64,000 nucleotides of DNA from RH-AL1 sp965198485 (lineage in GTDB: Bacteria; Pseudomonadota; Alphaproteobacteria; Rhizobiales; Beijerinckiaceae), in NCBI GenBank assembly GCA_965198485.1, contig CBDAPQ010000005.1:2604001-2668000 (forward strand), written 5' to 3'. Made by a program: the position numbers and the translations under genes. Each line of letters opens with the position of its first letter. The first letter of the stretch is position 1. The notes below the pieces were generated by a model that worked only from the letters and a program-made list of their open reading frames with translations, did not search any database and was not told the origin of the DNA. Below, one piece after another: positions 1 through 9,108 of the stretch.

Positions 1-97
1 GGGTCCCACGGCGCCGGGATCGGCTCTAGATCCTCGTTGAGACACACTGGACTTCACCGGCGTTCCCGCTAGAACGAAGAGGGAACAAGGGTGAGTC

Positions 98-361
98 ATG
101 GCGCGGCGGGCGGGACGATCGGACATGCCGGCCGATCCCGCCGGAGCGATGCGGGCGATGGGCTTATGCCGCGCGGCGATGATCGACGTGCTGCGCACGG
201 TGAAGCCGATGGGCCCGTCCTATCACGGCGCTTCCATGGTGATCGCCGCCATCGACGCCTTCGCCCAGCTCATCACCGGTCAGCGCTACTATTTTTCCGC
301 CGACGGCTCGCGTCCTCGCAGTGCCGAGCCGAGCGAGCCCGCGCGGCCGGAGGAGCCGTGA
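98..361 (+). CDS. Small conserved-looking hypothetical protein
   Basis: An 87-residue reading frame begins at an ATG 8 bases after a purine-rich AGGGAACAAGGG stretch that could serve as ribosome binding site. The core (about residues 20-70) has an amphipathic look, with MCxAM-like hydrophobic patches and a run IAAIDAFAQLITG followed by aromatic residues, while the last 20 residues are rich in Pro, Arg and Glu and probably unstructured. There is no signal peptide or clear membrane segment. It ends 2 bases before the convergent metY gene. I do not recognise the family and infer coding only from the start signal, the composition and the tight fit to the neighbour. Confidence 0.5.
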   Translation: MARRAGRSDMPADPAGAMRAMGLCRAAMIDVLRTVKPMGPSYHGASMVIAAIDAFAQLITGQRYYFSADGSRPRSAEPSEPARPEEP

Positions 362-363
362 GG

Positions 364-1647
364 CTATCCCGCCAGCGCCTGGTCGAGGTCGGCGATGATG
401 TCGTCCTTGTCCTCGATGCCGATGGAGACGCGCACCAGGTCAGGGCCGGCGCCGGCGGCGGCGCGCTCGCCTTCCTCGAGCTGGCGGTGCGTCGTCGAGG
501 CCGGGTGGATCACCAGCGAGCGGGTGTCGCCGACGTTGGCGAGGTGAGAGAACAGCTTGAGGCCCCGCACCAGCTTCGTGCCGGCGTCGTAGCCGCCGCC
601 GAGGCCGAAGGTGAAGACGGCGCCCGACCCGAGCGGGCAATAGCGTCGCGCCAGCTCGTGGCTCGGGTCGCCGAGGAGGCCGGCGTAGCGCACCCAGCTC
701 ACCGCCGGGTGGCGGGAGAGGTGCTGTGCCACGGCAAGCGCGTTGTCGCACTGGCGCTGCATGCGCAGCGGCAGCGTCTCGATGCCGGTGAGGATGAGGA
801 AGGCATTGAAGGGCGACAGCGCCGGTCCGAGGTCGCGCAGGCCGAGCACGCGGCAGGCCATGGCGAAGGCGAAATTGCCGAACGTGTCGGCCAGCACCAT
901 GCCGCCGTAACTGGGGGAGGGCGCCGATAGGGCAGGGTAGCGCGCGTCGCCGACCCAGTCGAAGCTGCCGCCGTCGACCACCAGCCCGCCGATGGAATTG
1001 CCGTGGCCACCCAGGAACTTGGTCGCGGAATGCACGACGATGTCGGCGCCGTGCTCGAACGGGCGCACGAGATAGGGGGTAGCCAGCGTGTTGTCGACGA
1101 TGAGCGGCACGCGGGCGCGCTGCGCCACGCGGGCGATCGCCTCGATGTCGGTGACGGTGCCGGGATCGGCGATCGACTCGCAGAAGATCGCCTTGGTCTT
1201 GTCCGACAGCGCCTCGACGAAGCTCTCCGGCTTGTCGGGATCGGCCCATTTCACGTGCCAGCCGAAATTCCTGAAAGCGTGGTTGAACTGGTCGATCGAG
1301 CCGCCGTAGAGCCGTCGCGAGGCGACGAACTCGTCGCCGGGCCGCATCAGGGCGTTGAAGGCGATGACCTGCGCGGCACGGCCCGAGGCGACCGCCAGCG
1401 CGGCGCTGCCGCCCTCGAGCGCGGCGACGCGCTCCTCCAGCACGGCGCAGGTCGGGTTGGTGATGCGCGAGTAGATGTTGCCGAAGGTCTGCGGCCCGAA
1501 CAGCGAGGCGGCGTGGTCGACGTCGTCGAAGACGAAGCTCGTCGTCTGGTAGATCGGCGTCGCCCGTGCCTTGGTCTCGGGGTCGGGCCGGGCGCCGGCG
1601 TGGACCGCGAGAGTCGCGAAGCGTGCGGCGTTGGCTTGGTCTGTCAT
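364..1647 (-). CDS. metY: O-acetylhomoserine sulfhydrylase (PLP-dependent Cys/Met metabolism enzyme)
   Basis: This 427-residue protein belongs to the Cys/Met-metabolism PLP enzymes (fold type I). The length and the N-terminal ATLAVHAG and PIYQTTSF motifs fit O-acetyl-L-homoserine (thiol)-lyase, which makes homocysteine from O-acetylhomoserine and sulfide in the cytoplasm. The cofactor lysine is K210 in SATKFLGGHG, and YSRITNPT (about 59-66) contributes to the phosphate and substrate pocket. The start is placed at the ATG beginning MTDQANAARF, because the longer frame adds 18 unconserved residues. Later in the window cysK and sseA also handle sulfur, but they are not in an operon with it. I looked for a SAM-type riboswitch in the 140 bases upstream and saw no convincing match. 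Cystathionine gamma-synthase is a less likely alternative because of the length. Confidence 0.9.
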   Translation of the reverse strand: MTDQANAARFATLAVHAGARPDPETKARATPIYQTTSFVFDDVDHAASLFGPQTFGNIYSRITNPTCAVLEERVAALEGGSAALAVASGRAAQVIAFNALMRPGDEFVASRRLYGGSIDQFNHAFRNFGWHVKWADPDKPESFVEALSDKTKAIFCESIADPGTVTDIEAIARVAQRARVPLIVDNTLATPYLVRPFEHGADIVVHSATKFLGGHGNSIGGLVVDGGSFDWVGDARYPALSAPSPSYGGMVLADTFGNFAFAMACRVLGLRDLGPALSPFNAFLILTGIETLPLRMQRQCDNALAVAQHLSRHPAVSWVRYAGLLGDPSHELARRYCPLGSGAVFTFGLGGGYDAGTKLVRGLKLFSHLANVGDTRSLVIHPASTTHRQLEEGERAAAGAGPDLVRVSIGIEDKDDIIADLDQALAG

Positions 1648-1789
1648 GGTCGTCTCGCGCAAGGTCTCGCGAACCCCGGCGGACAGCGAGGCGGACCGCA
1701 TCGGAGAAGCGATGGTTGGACCGGCCGCGAGCGCGACGCGTCGTACGCTGCTCCGTGACGGCTCGCAGCGCTAGCTACGGGAAAAATCT

Positions 1790-2800
1790 TCAGAAAACCA
1801 GATTGAACTCGACCTGCGGCACGGCCTGCGCGGAGCTGTTATGGCCGGCGACGCTGAACGCGATGCCAGCGACGATCCCCAGATTTTCGGTGAGGGAGTA
1901 TTCGAGCGCCGGCGCGACCTGCGTCGCATCTGCCGCGCCGCTGGCGTAGCTGACCAGCGGGCCGGCGGCTTCGGCGCCGCGGATCCGATTGGCCGCGTTG
2001 AACCCATGGAAGATGTCGAAAGCGAAGACGAACTTCTGGGTGAAGCTGTATTCAAGCGCGGCGCCGAACGTGCCGCTGATGCCTGGGGTCGCGAACCCGT
2101 TGAACGCACCATCCGTGCCGAAGGTCGTGAAGCCGTGGAGACCGACGCCGGCAAGCGGGATCTCGCCATTGGCGTAGACGCGGATGCGGATCGGGTGCTG
2201 GCTTCCCCCGAGGAAGACCGACTGGCTGATGACACCGAGTCTCGCCCGGTAACTCCCGCCTCCGAAACCGTCCGAGGCGTTCGCCAGGTTCTCGTAGCGT
2301 CCGGTCGGCAGATCCACGCCGAAGCTCGCCGTGACACCCGGCTTGCCAGCGTTGTTGCCGCGCATCAGGAGGTAGTCCAGGTCGATCGCCGTGTCGCCGG
2401 CCTGGCTCCCGCTGTTGAAGCCTTGCGGGCCGAAGATCGCCGAAGTCGTCGGGATGAACTGCGCCGTGATCGTGTCCGTGATCCCGTAGCGGATCGACGT
2501 CGAGCTTTGCAGCGCGTCCGTCTTGTTGATGGCGGCGCCTCTGCCGCCGTTGGCATCAAAGGCGCCGGTCTGTGCCGCGTAGGCGACGGTAGGTTGGATC
2601 GCCACGACGCCCGCCTTGGTGAGCGCCGGATTGGGGGAGAGCAAGGAGCCGATGTAATAGGGATCGATGCCGATCGGAGACACGGGCGCGGCCGGATCCG
2701 CACGGGCCGATCCGGCCGCGAGGGCGACGCCGAGGACCGCGGCGACACGATTGCGCACCGCGAACCCAACCACTTGCTCTTTGATCGCGCCGATCGGCAT
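1790..2800 (-). CDS. Putative outer-membrane beta-barrel protein (phenol-degradation/MetA-like transporter family)
   Basis: From the ATG at 2800 the protein is 336 residues. It opens with a signal peptide (positively charged start, hydrophobic AAVLGVALAAG, cleavage near SARA/DP). The rest alternates polar and hydrophobic residues with many Gly, Asn and aromatic residues and ends in ...VEFNLVF, the C-terminal Phe expected of an outer-membrane barrel. It resembles the family loosely named 'putative MetA-pathway of phenol degradation'; the substrate is unknown. A longer frame starts at a TTG at 2842 that overlaps the ppc stop codon (TTGA), which would suggest translational coupling. I prefer 2800 because the signal peptide then sits at the true N-terminus and GAGAAGG lies about 14 bases upstream. 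Confidence 0.7.
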   Translation of the reverse strand: MPIGAIKEQVVGFAVRNRVAAVLGVALAAGSARADPAAPVSPIGIDPYYIGSLLSPNPALTKAGVVAIQPTVAYAAQTGAFDANGGRGAAINKTDALQSSTSIRYGITDTITAQFIPTTSAIFGPQGFNSGSQAGDTAIDLDYLLMRGNNAGKPGVTASFGVDLPTGRYENLANASDGFGGGSYRARLGVISQSVFLGGSQHPIRIRVYANGEIPLAGVGLHGFTTFGTDGAFNGFATPGISGTFGAALEYSFTQKFVFAFDIFHGFNAANRIRGAEAAGPLVSYASGAADATQVAPALEYSLTENLGIVAGIAFSVAGHNSSAQAVPQVEFNLVF

Positions 2801-2838
2801 CTTCAGTTCGATGACCTTCTCGGATAGCCATTCGACGC

Positions 2839-5607
2839 TCAACCGCTGTTGCGCAAGCCGGCGGCGACGCCGTTGATCGAAAGGTGCACGCCGCCGCGCA
2901 CCTCCTGCGCCTCGGGATCGGCGCGCAGCATCTTCAAGAGCTCGACCTGCACGTGGTTCATGGGGTCGAGGTAGGGGAAGCGGTTGTTGATCGAGCGCTC
3001 GAGCAGCGGGTTGGTCTCGAGCAGGCGGCTCTGGTCCATGATCGCCGAGAGGTGGCGGATCGTCAGCGCGTGCTCCTTAGAGATCGCCTCGAAGATGCGG
3101 GTGCGCAGTCCCTCGTCCTCGACGAGGTCGGCGTAACGCGAGGCCACCGCCAGCGAGGATTTCGCCAGCACCATGTCCATGTTGGCGAGCTGAGTGCGGA
3201 AGAACGGCCATTCCCGATACATGCGCTGCAGCAGCGCGAGGTCGCCGCCCGCCTGGAGGCGCGCCTCCACCGCCGAGCCGAAGCCGTACCAGCCCGGCAG
3301 CATCACCCGGCACTGCGCCCAGGAGAACACCCACGGAATGGCGCGCAGGTCTTCGATGGCGCGGGTCTTCTTGCGCGAGGCCGGGCGGCTGCCGAGGTTC
3401 AGCGTGGCGATCTCGTTGATCACCGTCGAGCCCCAGAAAAAGTCGGTGAAGCCCGGCGTCTCGTAGACCAGCCCGCGGTAGGCGGCGAAGGCGTAATCGG
3501 AGAGGAGATCCATCTCGGCGCGGAACTCGGCGGGGGCAGGACCCTTCTTGACGTCGACCAGCGTCGCCTCGAGCGTGGCGGCGACGAGGATGTTGAGATT
3601 GCGCCGGCAGCTCGCCTGGTTGGCGTATTTCGACGAAATGATCTCGCCCTGCTCGGTGATGCGGATCTGGCCGGCCACCGCGCCCGGCGGCTGCGCCAAG
3701 ATGGCATCGTAGGACGGGCCGCCGCCGCGGCCAACCGAGCCGCCGCGGCCGTGGAACAGCCGGATGCCGATGCCGGCCTCCTTGAACACCTCGACCAGCT
3801 TGATCTCGGCCTTGTAGAGTTCCCAGCCCGACGTGACGAAGCCGCCGTCCTTGTTCGAATCGGAATAGCCGAGCATCACCTCCTGCACATTGTCGCGCGA
3901 GGCGATGATGCGGCTCAGGTGCTTGTTCTTGAAGACTTCGGCCATGATGCCGGAGCAGGCGCGCAGGTCGTCGATCGTCTCGAACAGCGGCACGAGGTTC
4001 ACGCGCGACCGCATGCTGCGGTCGATGAGCCCGACCTCCTTGCACAGCACCGCCAGCTCGAGCAGGTCGGAGACGGATTCCGACATCGAGATGATCGCGG
4101 TGTGGATGATCTTGTGACCATAGCGCCGTTGCGCCTCCACCGCCATGCGGAACACCGCCAGCTCGCCGTTCGTCTCCTCGCTGTAGTCGAGGAAGGGCGA
4201 TGTCAGCAGGCGCGGCGAGTCCAGCTCCTTCTCCAGGATGGCGATGCGGCCGGCCTCGTCCTGCGCGAGGTAGTCGGTGCCCGGCGCCATCGCCTCGATC
4301 AGCTCTGCCACGGTGCGCTCGTGAACGGCGGAGTTCTGCCGCAGGTCGATCGAGGCCAGGTGAAAGCCGAAACAGTCGACGGCGCGCAGCAGGCGCGTCA
4401 GCCGGCCGCGGGTGAGGATGGCGGCGCCGTTCTCGCACAGCGAAAGCCGGATAAGTTCGAGATCGGCCTTGAGATCGGCGGGATGGTCGTAGGCTTGCCA
4501 GTCGCCCGCCGGCTGCTCCTCGAAGGCCTCGAGCGTGGCGCGCACGCGCTGGATCACGCCGTTGAGCGCGCGGCGGTAGGGCTCATTCTGCTGCTGCTCG
4601 CGGCCGTCGTCGCCGATGTCGGCGAGACGCTTCAGGTCGGGCGAAATGGTGATGATGTTTTCCGAAAGCGTCAGCTCGCGGCGCAGCTGGGTGAGCTCGT
4701 CGCGGTAGTGCTTCATGATCTTGGTGCCGTGCATCCGCGCCGTCTCGGCGAGCACGTCGGCCTTCACGAAAGGGTTGCCGTCGCGGTCGCCGCCGATCCA
4801 GCTGCCCATGCGCAGGAACGAGGGGATCGGCTGCGCCGGCGCGTGTGGGTCGTAGGCGGCGACTTCATGCTCGAGCTGCGCATAGAGGTTCGGCAGCTCG
4901 AACAGCATCGAATAGTCGTAGTAGGTGAGGCCGTTGTCGACCTCGTCGATGACGGTCAGCTTGCGGCGGCGGAGCAGGCTGGTCTGCCACAGCGACAACA
5001 CGGCCTCTCGCAGGGTCTGCTCGATTTGCTCGCGCTCCTCGGCCGGCAGGTCGCGATCGTTGTAGGCCTCGAGCCGACGGGCGAGGGCGAGTTCCCAGTC
5101 CTGGGTCGAGCGCCGCCTCACCTCGGTCGGGTGCGCGGTCAGCACCGGTGCGATGAACGCGCCCTGGAAGAAGGCCTGCAGCTCGTCGCGGGTGATGCCG
5201 GCCTCCCTGGCGTCGTCGAGCGCGCGGCGCATCGTGCCGATGCGGGGCTTCGAGCCGGCGATGGCGTGGGCGCGGGTGCGGCGGCGGTGATGGGCGTCCT
5301 CGGCGATGTTGGCGAGGTGCGAGAAGTAGGAGAAGGAGCGCACCACCAGCGCCGCCTCGGGCGGTGACAGGCGGCTCAGGATCTCGTTGAGCCTGGCGCC
5401 GTCCTTGGGGTCGCGGCTTTTGTGGAAACGCACCGAGGTCTGGCGGATCTCCTCGACGATGGCGAAGATCGCCTCGCCCTCCTGGTCGCGGATGGTATCG
5501 CCGAGGATCGCGCCGAGCAGGCGGATGTCGTCGCGCAGCGGCCCGTCCTTGTCGGCGTAGGGCTGGAACTCGGCGAACTCGGCGGCTTCCGATTTCATGT
5601 TCGTCAC
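2839..5607 (-). CDS. ppc: Phosphoenolpyruvate carboxylase
   Basis: The 922-residue enzyme carboxylates phosphoenolpyruvate with bicarbonate to give oxaloacetate, replenishing the TCA cycle. Both family signatures are present: the catalytic-histidine motif VLTAHPTE (H159) and, in the second half, GYSDSNKDGG. The glycine-rich FHGRGGSVGRGGGP loop is intact. The C-terminus reads AAGLRNSG, the conservative RNxG end needed for activity. Length is normal for bacterial Ppc. The stop overlaps a possible TTG start of the downstream outer-membrane protein gene. The upstream region carries a perfect 6-bp inverted repeat at 5690-5705 that could be an operator. Nothing is missing or unusual in the enzyme itself. 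Confidence 0.97.
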   Translation of the reverse strand: MTNMKSEAAEFAEFQPYADKDGPLRDDIRLLGAILGDTIRDQEGEAIFAIVEEIRQTSVRFHKSRDPKDGARLNEILSRLSPPEAALVVRSFSYFSHLANIAEDAHHRRRTRAHAIAGSKPRIGTMRRALDDAREAGITRDELQAFFQGAFIAPVLTAHPTEVRRRSTQDWELALARRLEAYNDRDLPAEEREQIEQTLREAVLSLWQTSLLRRRKLTVIDEVDNGLTYYDYSMLFELPNLYAQLEHEVAAYDPHAPAQPIPSFLRMGSWIGGDRDGNPFVKADVLAETARMHGTKIMKHYRDELTQLRRELTLSENIITISPDLKRLADIGDDGREQQQNEPYRRALNGVIQRVRATLEAFEEQPAGDWQAYDHPADLKADLELIRLSLCENGAAILTRGRLTRLLRAVDCFGFHLASIDLRQNSAVHERTVAELIEAMAPGTDYLAQDEAGRIAILEKELDSPRLLTSPFLDYSEETNGELAVFRMAVEAQRRYGHKIIHTAIISMSESVSDLLELAVLCKEVGLIDRSMRSRVNLVPLFETIDDLRACSGIMAEVFKNKHLSRIIASRDNVQEVMLGYSDSNKDGGFVTSGWELYKAEIKLVEVFKEAGIGIRLFHGRGGSVGRGGGPSYDAILAQPPGAVAGQIRITEQGEIISSKYANQASCRRNLNILVAATLEATLVDVKKGPAPAEFRAEMDLLSDYAFAAYRGLVYETPGFTDFFWGSTVINEIATLNLGSRPASRKKTRAIEDLRAIPWVFSWAQCRVMLPGWYGFGSAVEARLQAGGDLALLQRMYREWPFFRTQLANMDMVLAKSSLAVASRYADLVEDEGLRTRIFEAISKEHALTIRHLSAIMDQSRLLETNPLLERSINNRFPYLDPMNHVQVELLKMLRADPEAQEVRGGVHLSINGVAAGLRNSG

Positions 5608-6076
5608 GCGTGACGCTCCCGCTGTTCTCGCCGCTCTGACGCGGCTCGGCCGAACCCGGCTTTGTCTACAATCGCGCGGCCGGTTCCGCCATAGGGTGAC
5701 CTATGCAAGGGCCGCTCCTGCCGGCGGAGGACGTCAGCCTTCGAAGAGGGAGAAGTTGCGGGAACAAACGTCCTGATCGATACCACGTCCTTGCCGAAGA
5801 CCCATGTGGCCGATCACCGACGTCGATTTTCGCCTTGTCGCCGTACGCGCCGACGTCCCGGCTCGATGTCGCGGTACGGCGACAGCGGCCCGCTTTCTTG
5901 TCGCCGTACCCTGACTTTGGCAGGGCCACATGTCAGGGGATGCGGCGCGGCAGGGCTTCGGTACCTCAACCGGCACAACGACTTGACCTAGGTTTATATA
6001 CCGAATAAACCCATTCTCATCAAGCGGCTGCCCTCGCGCCCCGGCCGCTTCACCCTCGCCTCCAGGAGCCGCCCGC
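5608..6076. other. Intergenic region with several inverted repeats between ppc and the carboxylase gene
   Basis: This 469-base gap separates the divergent ppc (leftward) and acyl-CoA carboxylase (rightward) genes, so it must hold both promoters. Short open frames here overlap each other on both strands and have no family resemblance, so I treat them as chance. The gap contains perfect inverted repeats: CATAGG/CCTATG at 5690-5705; CATGTGGCC at 5803-5811 with its complement at 5924-5932; three copies of TGTCGCCGTAC in alternating orientation at 5836-5846, 5874-5884 (inverted) and 5899-5909; and the 7-bp arms at 5991-6011. Confidence 0.6.
5991..6011 (+). promoter_or_regulatory. Inverted repeat, candidate operator upstream of the acyl-CoA carboxylase gene
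   Basis: GGTTTAT (5991-5997) and ATAAACC (6005-6011) are perfect 7-base inverted arms separated by 7 bases. The element is AT-rich in a GC-rich setting and lies 65 bases before the TTG start of the carboxylase gene. It has the size and symmetry of a dimeric repressor site. The regulator is unknown. Confidence 0.4.
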
Positions 6077-7606
6077 TTGAACGCCATGCTCGACCAGCTC
6101 GCCGCCCGCCGCGCCGAGGCCCATGCCGGCGGCGGCGCGCGGCGCGTCGCGGCGCAGCACGACAAGGGCAAGCTCACCGCACGCGAGCGCATCGAGCTGC
6201 TGCTGGACGAGGGCTCCTTCGAGGAGCTCGACACCTTCGTCACGCACCGCATCACCGATTTCGGCATGGCCGAGCAGAAGATCCCCGGCGACGGCGTGGT
6301 GACGGGCTACGGCACGATCTCGGGACGGCCGGTCTTCGTCTTCTCCAAGGACTTCACGGTGTTCGGCGGCTCGCTGTCGGAGGCGCACGCCCAGAAGATC
6401 ATGAAGGTGCAGGACATGGCGCTGCGCAACCGCGCGCCGATCATCGGCCTGTTCGACGCCGGCGGCGCCCGCATCCAGGAGGGCGTGGCGGCGCTGGGCG
6501 GCTACGCCGAGGTGTTCCAGCGCAACGTGCTGGCCTCGGGCGTCATCCCGCAGATCTCCGTCATCATGGGCCCCTGCGCCGGCGGCGACGTCTACTCGCC
6601 GGCAATGACCGACTTCATCTTCATGGTGAAGGGCACGAGCTACATGTTCGTCACCGGCCCCGACGTCGTGAAAACCGTCACCAACGAGACGGTGACGGCG
6701 GAGGAACTCGGCGGCGCCTCGGTGCACACGGTGAAGTCGTCGGTGGCGGACAAGGCCTACGCCAACGACCTCGAGGCGCTGCTGCAGATGCGCCGGCTCG
6801 TCGACTTCCTGCCGGCCTCCAACGTCGCGCCGGCGCCGGAATGGCCGGCGGACGCGGCGGAGGCCGACGACGCCTCGCTCGATACGCTGGTGCCCGACAA
6901 CCCCAACAAGCCCTATGACATCAAGGAGCTGATCGTGAAGACCGCCGACGACGGCGACTTCTTCGAGATCCAGGAGGCCTTCGCCAAGAACATCGTCGTC
7001 GGCTTCGGCCGGGTCGAGGGGCGCACGGTGGGCTTCGTCGCCAACCAGCCCGCCGTGCTCGCCGGCGTGCTCGATTCCGACGCCTCGCGCAAGGCGGCGC
7101 GCTTCGTGCGCTTCTGCGACTGCTTCTCGATCCCGCTGGTGACCTTCGTCGACGTGCCGGGCTTCCTGCCGGGCGTCGCCCAGGAATACGGCGGCCTCAT
7201 CAAGCACGGCGCCAAGCTGCTCTTCGCCTACGGGGAGGCCACCGTGCCCAAGGTGACGGTGATCACGCGCAAAGCCTTCGGCGGCGCCTACGACGTGATG
7301 GCCTCCAAGCACCTGCGCGGCGACCTGAACTACGCCTGGCCGACGGCGCAGATCGCCGTGATGGGCGCCAAGGGCGCGGTCGAGATCATCTTTCGCGCCG
7401 ACATCGCCGATCCCGCCAAGATCGCCGAGCGCACGCGGGAATACGAGGACCGCTTCCTCTCGCCGTTCGTTGCGGCCGAGCGCGGCTACGTCGACGAGGT
7501 GATCCTGCCGCGCTCCACCCGCCGCAAAGTGGCACGCGGGCTGGCGATGCTGCGCGGCAAAACGCTGGAGAATCCGTGGAAGAAGCACGGGAACATCCCG
7601 CTTTAG
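6077..7606 (+). CDS. pccB: Acyl-CoA carboxylase beta (carboxyltransferase) subunit, propionyl-CoA carboxylase type
   Basis: The 509-residue protein is the biotin-dependent carboxyltransferase subunit, moving a carboxyl group from biotin to propionyl-CoA (possibly other short acyl-CoAs) to give methylmalonyl-CoA. Both crotonase-fold halves are visible, with glycine-rich oxyanion loops FDAGGARIQEG and GPCAGGDVYSPA in the first and VPGFLPGVAQE and RKAFGGAYDVM in the second. The C-terminus (KKHGNIPL) is typical. The TTG at 6077 is preferred over the ATG at 6086 because AGGAG ends 8 bases before the TTG. No biotin-carrier/carboxylase alpha subunit lies next to it, so the partner must be encoded elsewhere. 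Substrate range cannot be settled from sequence alone. Confidence 0.92.
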   Translation: MNAMLDQLAARRAEAHAGGGARRVAAQHDKGKLTARERIELLLDEGSFEELDTFVTHRITDFGMAEQKIPGDGVVTGYGTISGRPVFVFSKDFTVFGGSLSEAHAQKIMKVQDMALRNRAPIIGLFDAGGARIQEGVAALGGYAEVFQRNVLASGVIPQISVIMGPCAGGDVYSPAMTDFIFMVKGTSYMFVTGPDVVKTVTNETVTAEELGGASVHTVKSSVADKAYANDLEALLQMRRLVDFLPASNVAPAPEWPADAAEADDASLDTLVPDNPNKPYDIKELIVKTADDGDFFEIQEAFAKNIVVGFGRVEGRTVGFVANQPAVLAGVLDSDASRKAARFVRFCDCFSIPLVTFVDVPGFLPGVAQEYGGLIKHGAKLLFAYGEATVPKVTVITRKAFGGAYDVMASKHLRGDLNYAWPTAQIAVMGAKGAVEIIFRADIADPAKIAERTREYEDRFLSPFVAAERGYVDEVILPRSTRRKVARGLAMLRGKTLENPWKKHGNIPL

Positions 7607-7611
7607 ACGGG

Positions 7612-7968
7612 TTATTTCGGTTTCTTCACCGCATAGGTATTATTGATCGAGACGAAAGCCGTCGCCCCGCGGAAATTATTTTCTTGCATGTTGCTGCTGG
7701 TGTTCGCCGAACGGAGGCTGGCTTCTGAACCGTAGATTGCCTTGACGACATCGAGTTCGCGCGCCGAGAGCGCCGACAGCTGATGCTGCGCGTCATCGAT
7801 CGCCTTGAGGGCATCTGATGGAGCCGTCTGGTCGCCCAACGGAATGCTGACGCTCAACTGTGAGCGTATTTCGTATGTCGATGGATCGCAGCCGCTACGA
7901 TTGAAACATTGAGCCATTGCTGGCGTCGTCAGCAAGACCAAAGATGCCGCGAGAAGGATTTTGTTCAT
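7612..7968 (-). CDS. Small secreted protein of unknown function
   Basis: A 118-residue protein opens with a textbook signal peptide (MNKILLAASLVLLTTPAMA, cleavage before Q20). The mature part has two cysteines close together (CFNRSGC), which could form a disulfide in the periplasm, and an alpha-helical stretch at about residues 50-75. Base composition of the gene and its upstream region is noticeably more AT-rich than the neighbours, which is compatible with recent acquisition or fast evolution. It is convergent with the carboxylase gene, with 5 bases between stops. I do not recognise the family. Confidence 0.65.
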   Translation of the reverse strand: MNKILLAASLVLLTTPAMAQCFNRSGCDPSTYEIRSQLSVSIPLGDQTAPSDALKAIDDAQHQLSALSARELDVVKAIYGSEASLRSANTSSNMQENNFRGATAFVSINNTYAVKKPK

Positions 7969-8183
7969 GAAGACGCCCTCGATACATCCCTCATGTTGTT
8001 ATATTTTGTCGAAAGTGTCGATCGTCCAACTATGTTATCATGAATAATGATGAAAGCTCAGCTTGCTGGGATCGAGGGCTGTTGATCTCCGTCAATCTAG
8101 ATGCGCGATTGCCGCGGTCGAGAGCGGCATGACCGGGCGCGGGAGCCTCGACCCGCCATCAGATAAGCTGCCGGCATAAGAGG

Positions 8184-9108
8184 ATGTTCTCCCTGTCGAC
8201 CTACGCCGCTTACGCACGCCGCGCCCGCCGCTACGCCGCGCGCCACCCGCTGGCGCGGCTCGTCGGCGAGCTGGCTTGTCGGCTCGGCCGGGGTGCGCAT
8301 CGCGCGCTTCTCGCCGCACTGGCCGGCGCAGCGCCCCGCACGCTGGGGCAGGACCTGACTTTCGCGGCGCGGGACGGCAGCACCGTCGCGCCACCTTCTG
8401 GCCGGACGCGGGCGAGACCGCGCCGGGCTTGGTGATGGTGCCGGGGCTCGGCACGCGCCGCGAGGTGATCGCGCCCAACGCCGCGTTCTTCGCCGCCAAG
8501 GCTATGCCGTGCTGCTGATCGACATGCGCGGGCACGGCACCTCGGCGCCGGCGCTGCACTCGTTCGGCTGGCACGAGTCGCTCGACGTCCACGCCGCCCG
8601 AGCCTGGCTCAAGACGCGGCAGCGCGGCGCCCAAGCGGCGGTGCTCGGCATTTCCATAGGCGCGGCGGCGGCGCTGGTCGGGCCGCACGGGCCGGTGCCG
8701 GCGGACGCGCTGATCCTGCAGGCGCCGTTCGCCGACCTGCGTCGCGCCGTGCGCGTCCGCATTGCTCTGGTGACGGGCGCGCGCGCGGCACGCCGGCTGG
8801 AGCCGCTGCTCTCCATGCAGGCGCGCCTTCGGGTCGGCGCTCCGGCAGGGCGCATCGCGCCGCTTGCCGCCTTCGCGCGCTTCGCGGGACCGGCGCTGCT
8901 CGTCGGCGGCGGCCGCGCCCTGTTCGTGCCGGTCGCCGAGATCGACGAGTTCGTCCAGGCCGCGCGGCAACTGGCGGAACGCTGGATCGCCCCGGATCTC
9001 GGCCACGGCGGCATCTCGGACACGCGGACGCCGCACTTCCGCGCCAGGAATCTCGATTTCCTCGCCCGGACGATCGGCAGGATTCAGTCCAGCTTCTCGA
9101 CCAGGTAG
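8184..9108 (+). pseudogene. Alpha/beta hydrolase gene broken by two frameshifts
   Basis: Three overlapping frames join into one hydrolase. The first (from ATG 8184) reads MFSLSTYAAYARRARRY... to about residue 67 (DLTFAARDGSTVA). The second continues with TFWPDAGETAPGLVMVPGLG, the strand and oxyanion region, to AAFFAAK at 8500. The third resumes with GYAVLLIDMRGHGTSA and holds the nucleophile elbow GISIG and a late GHGGIS that could carry the catalytic histidine. Each junction is a single missing base, near 8390 and 8500. Its end overlaps the convergent DUF1330 gene by 25 bases. A natural pseudogene and an assembly or sequencing indel cannot be told apart here. Confidence 0.75.

Noticed and set aside
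1648..1790. Possible SAM-II-type riboswitch before metY
   Set aside because: metY often has one in alphaproteobacteria, but I could not find the conserved pseudoknot sequence or the purine-rich core in this stretch.
2884..5367. Long open frame (827 codons) on the strand opposite ppc
   Set aside because: It is the high-GC antisense shadow of ppc, with His/Arg/Leu-rich composition and no recognisable domain.
5604..6008. Several open frames on both strands between ppc and the carboxylase gene
   Set aside because: They overlap one another, have arginine-rich low-information sequence and cross the repeat cluster.
6050..7588. Long open frame opposite the acyl-CoA carboxylase gene
   Set aside because: Antisense shadow of a strongly conserved gene; no start signal or domain.
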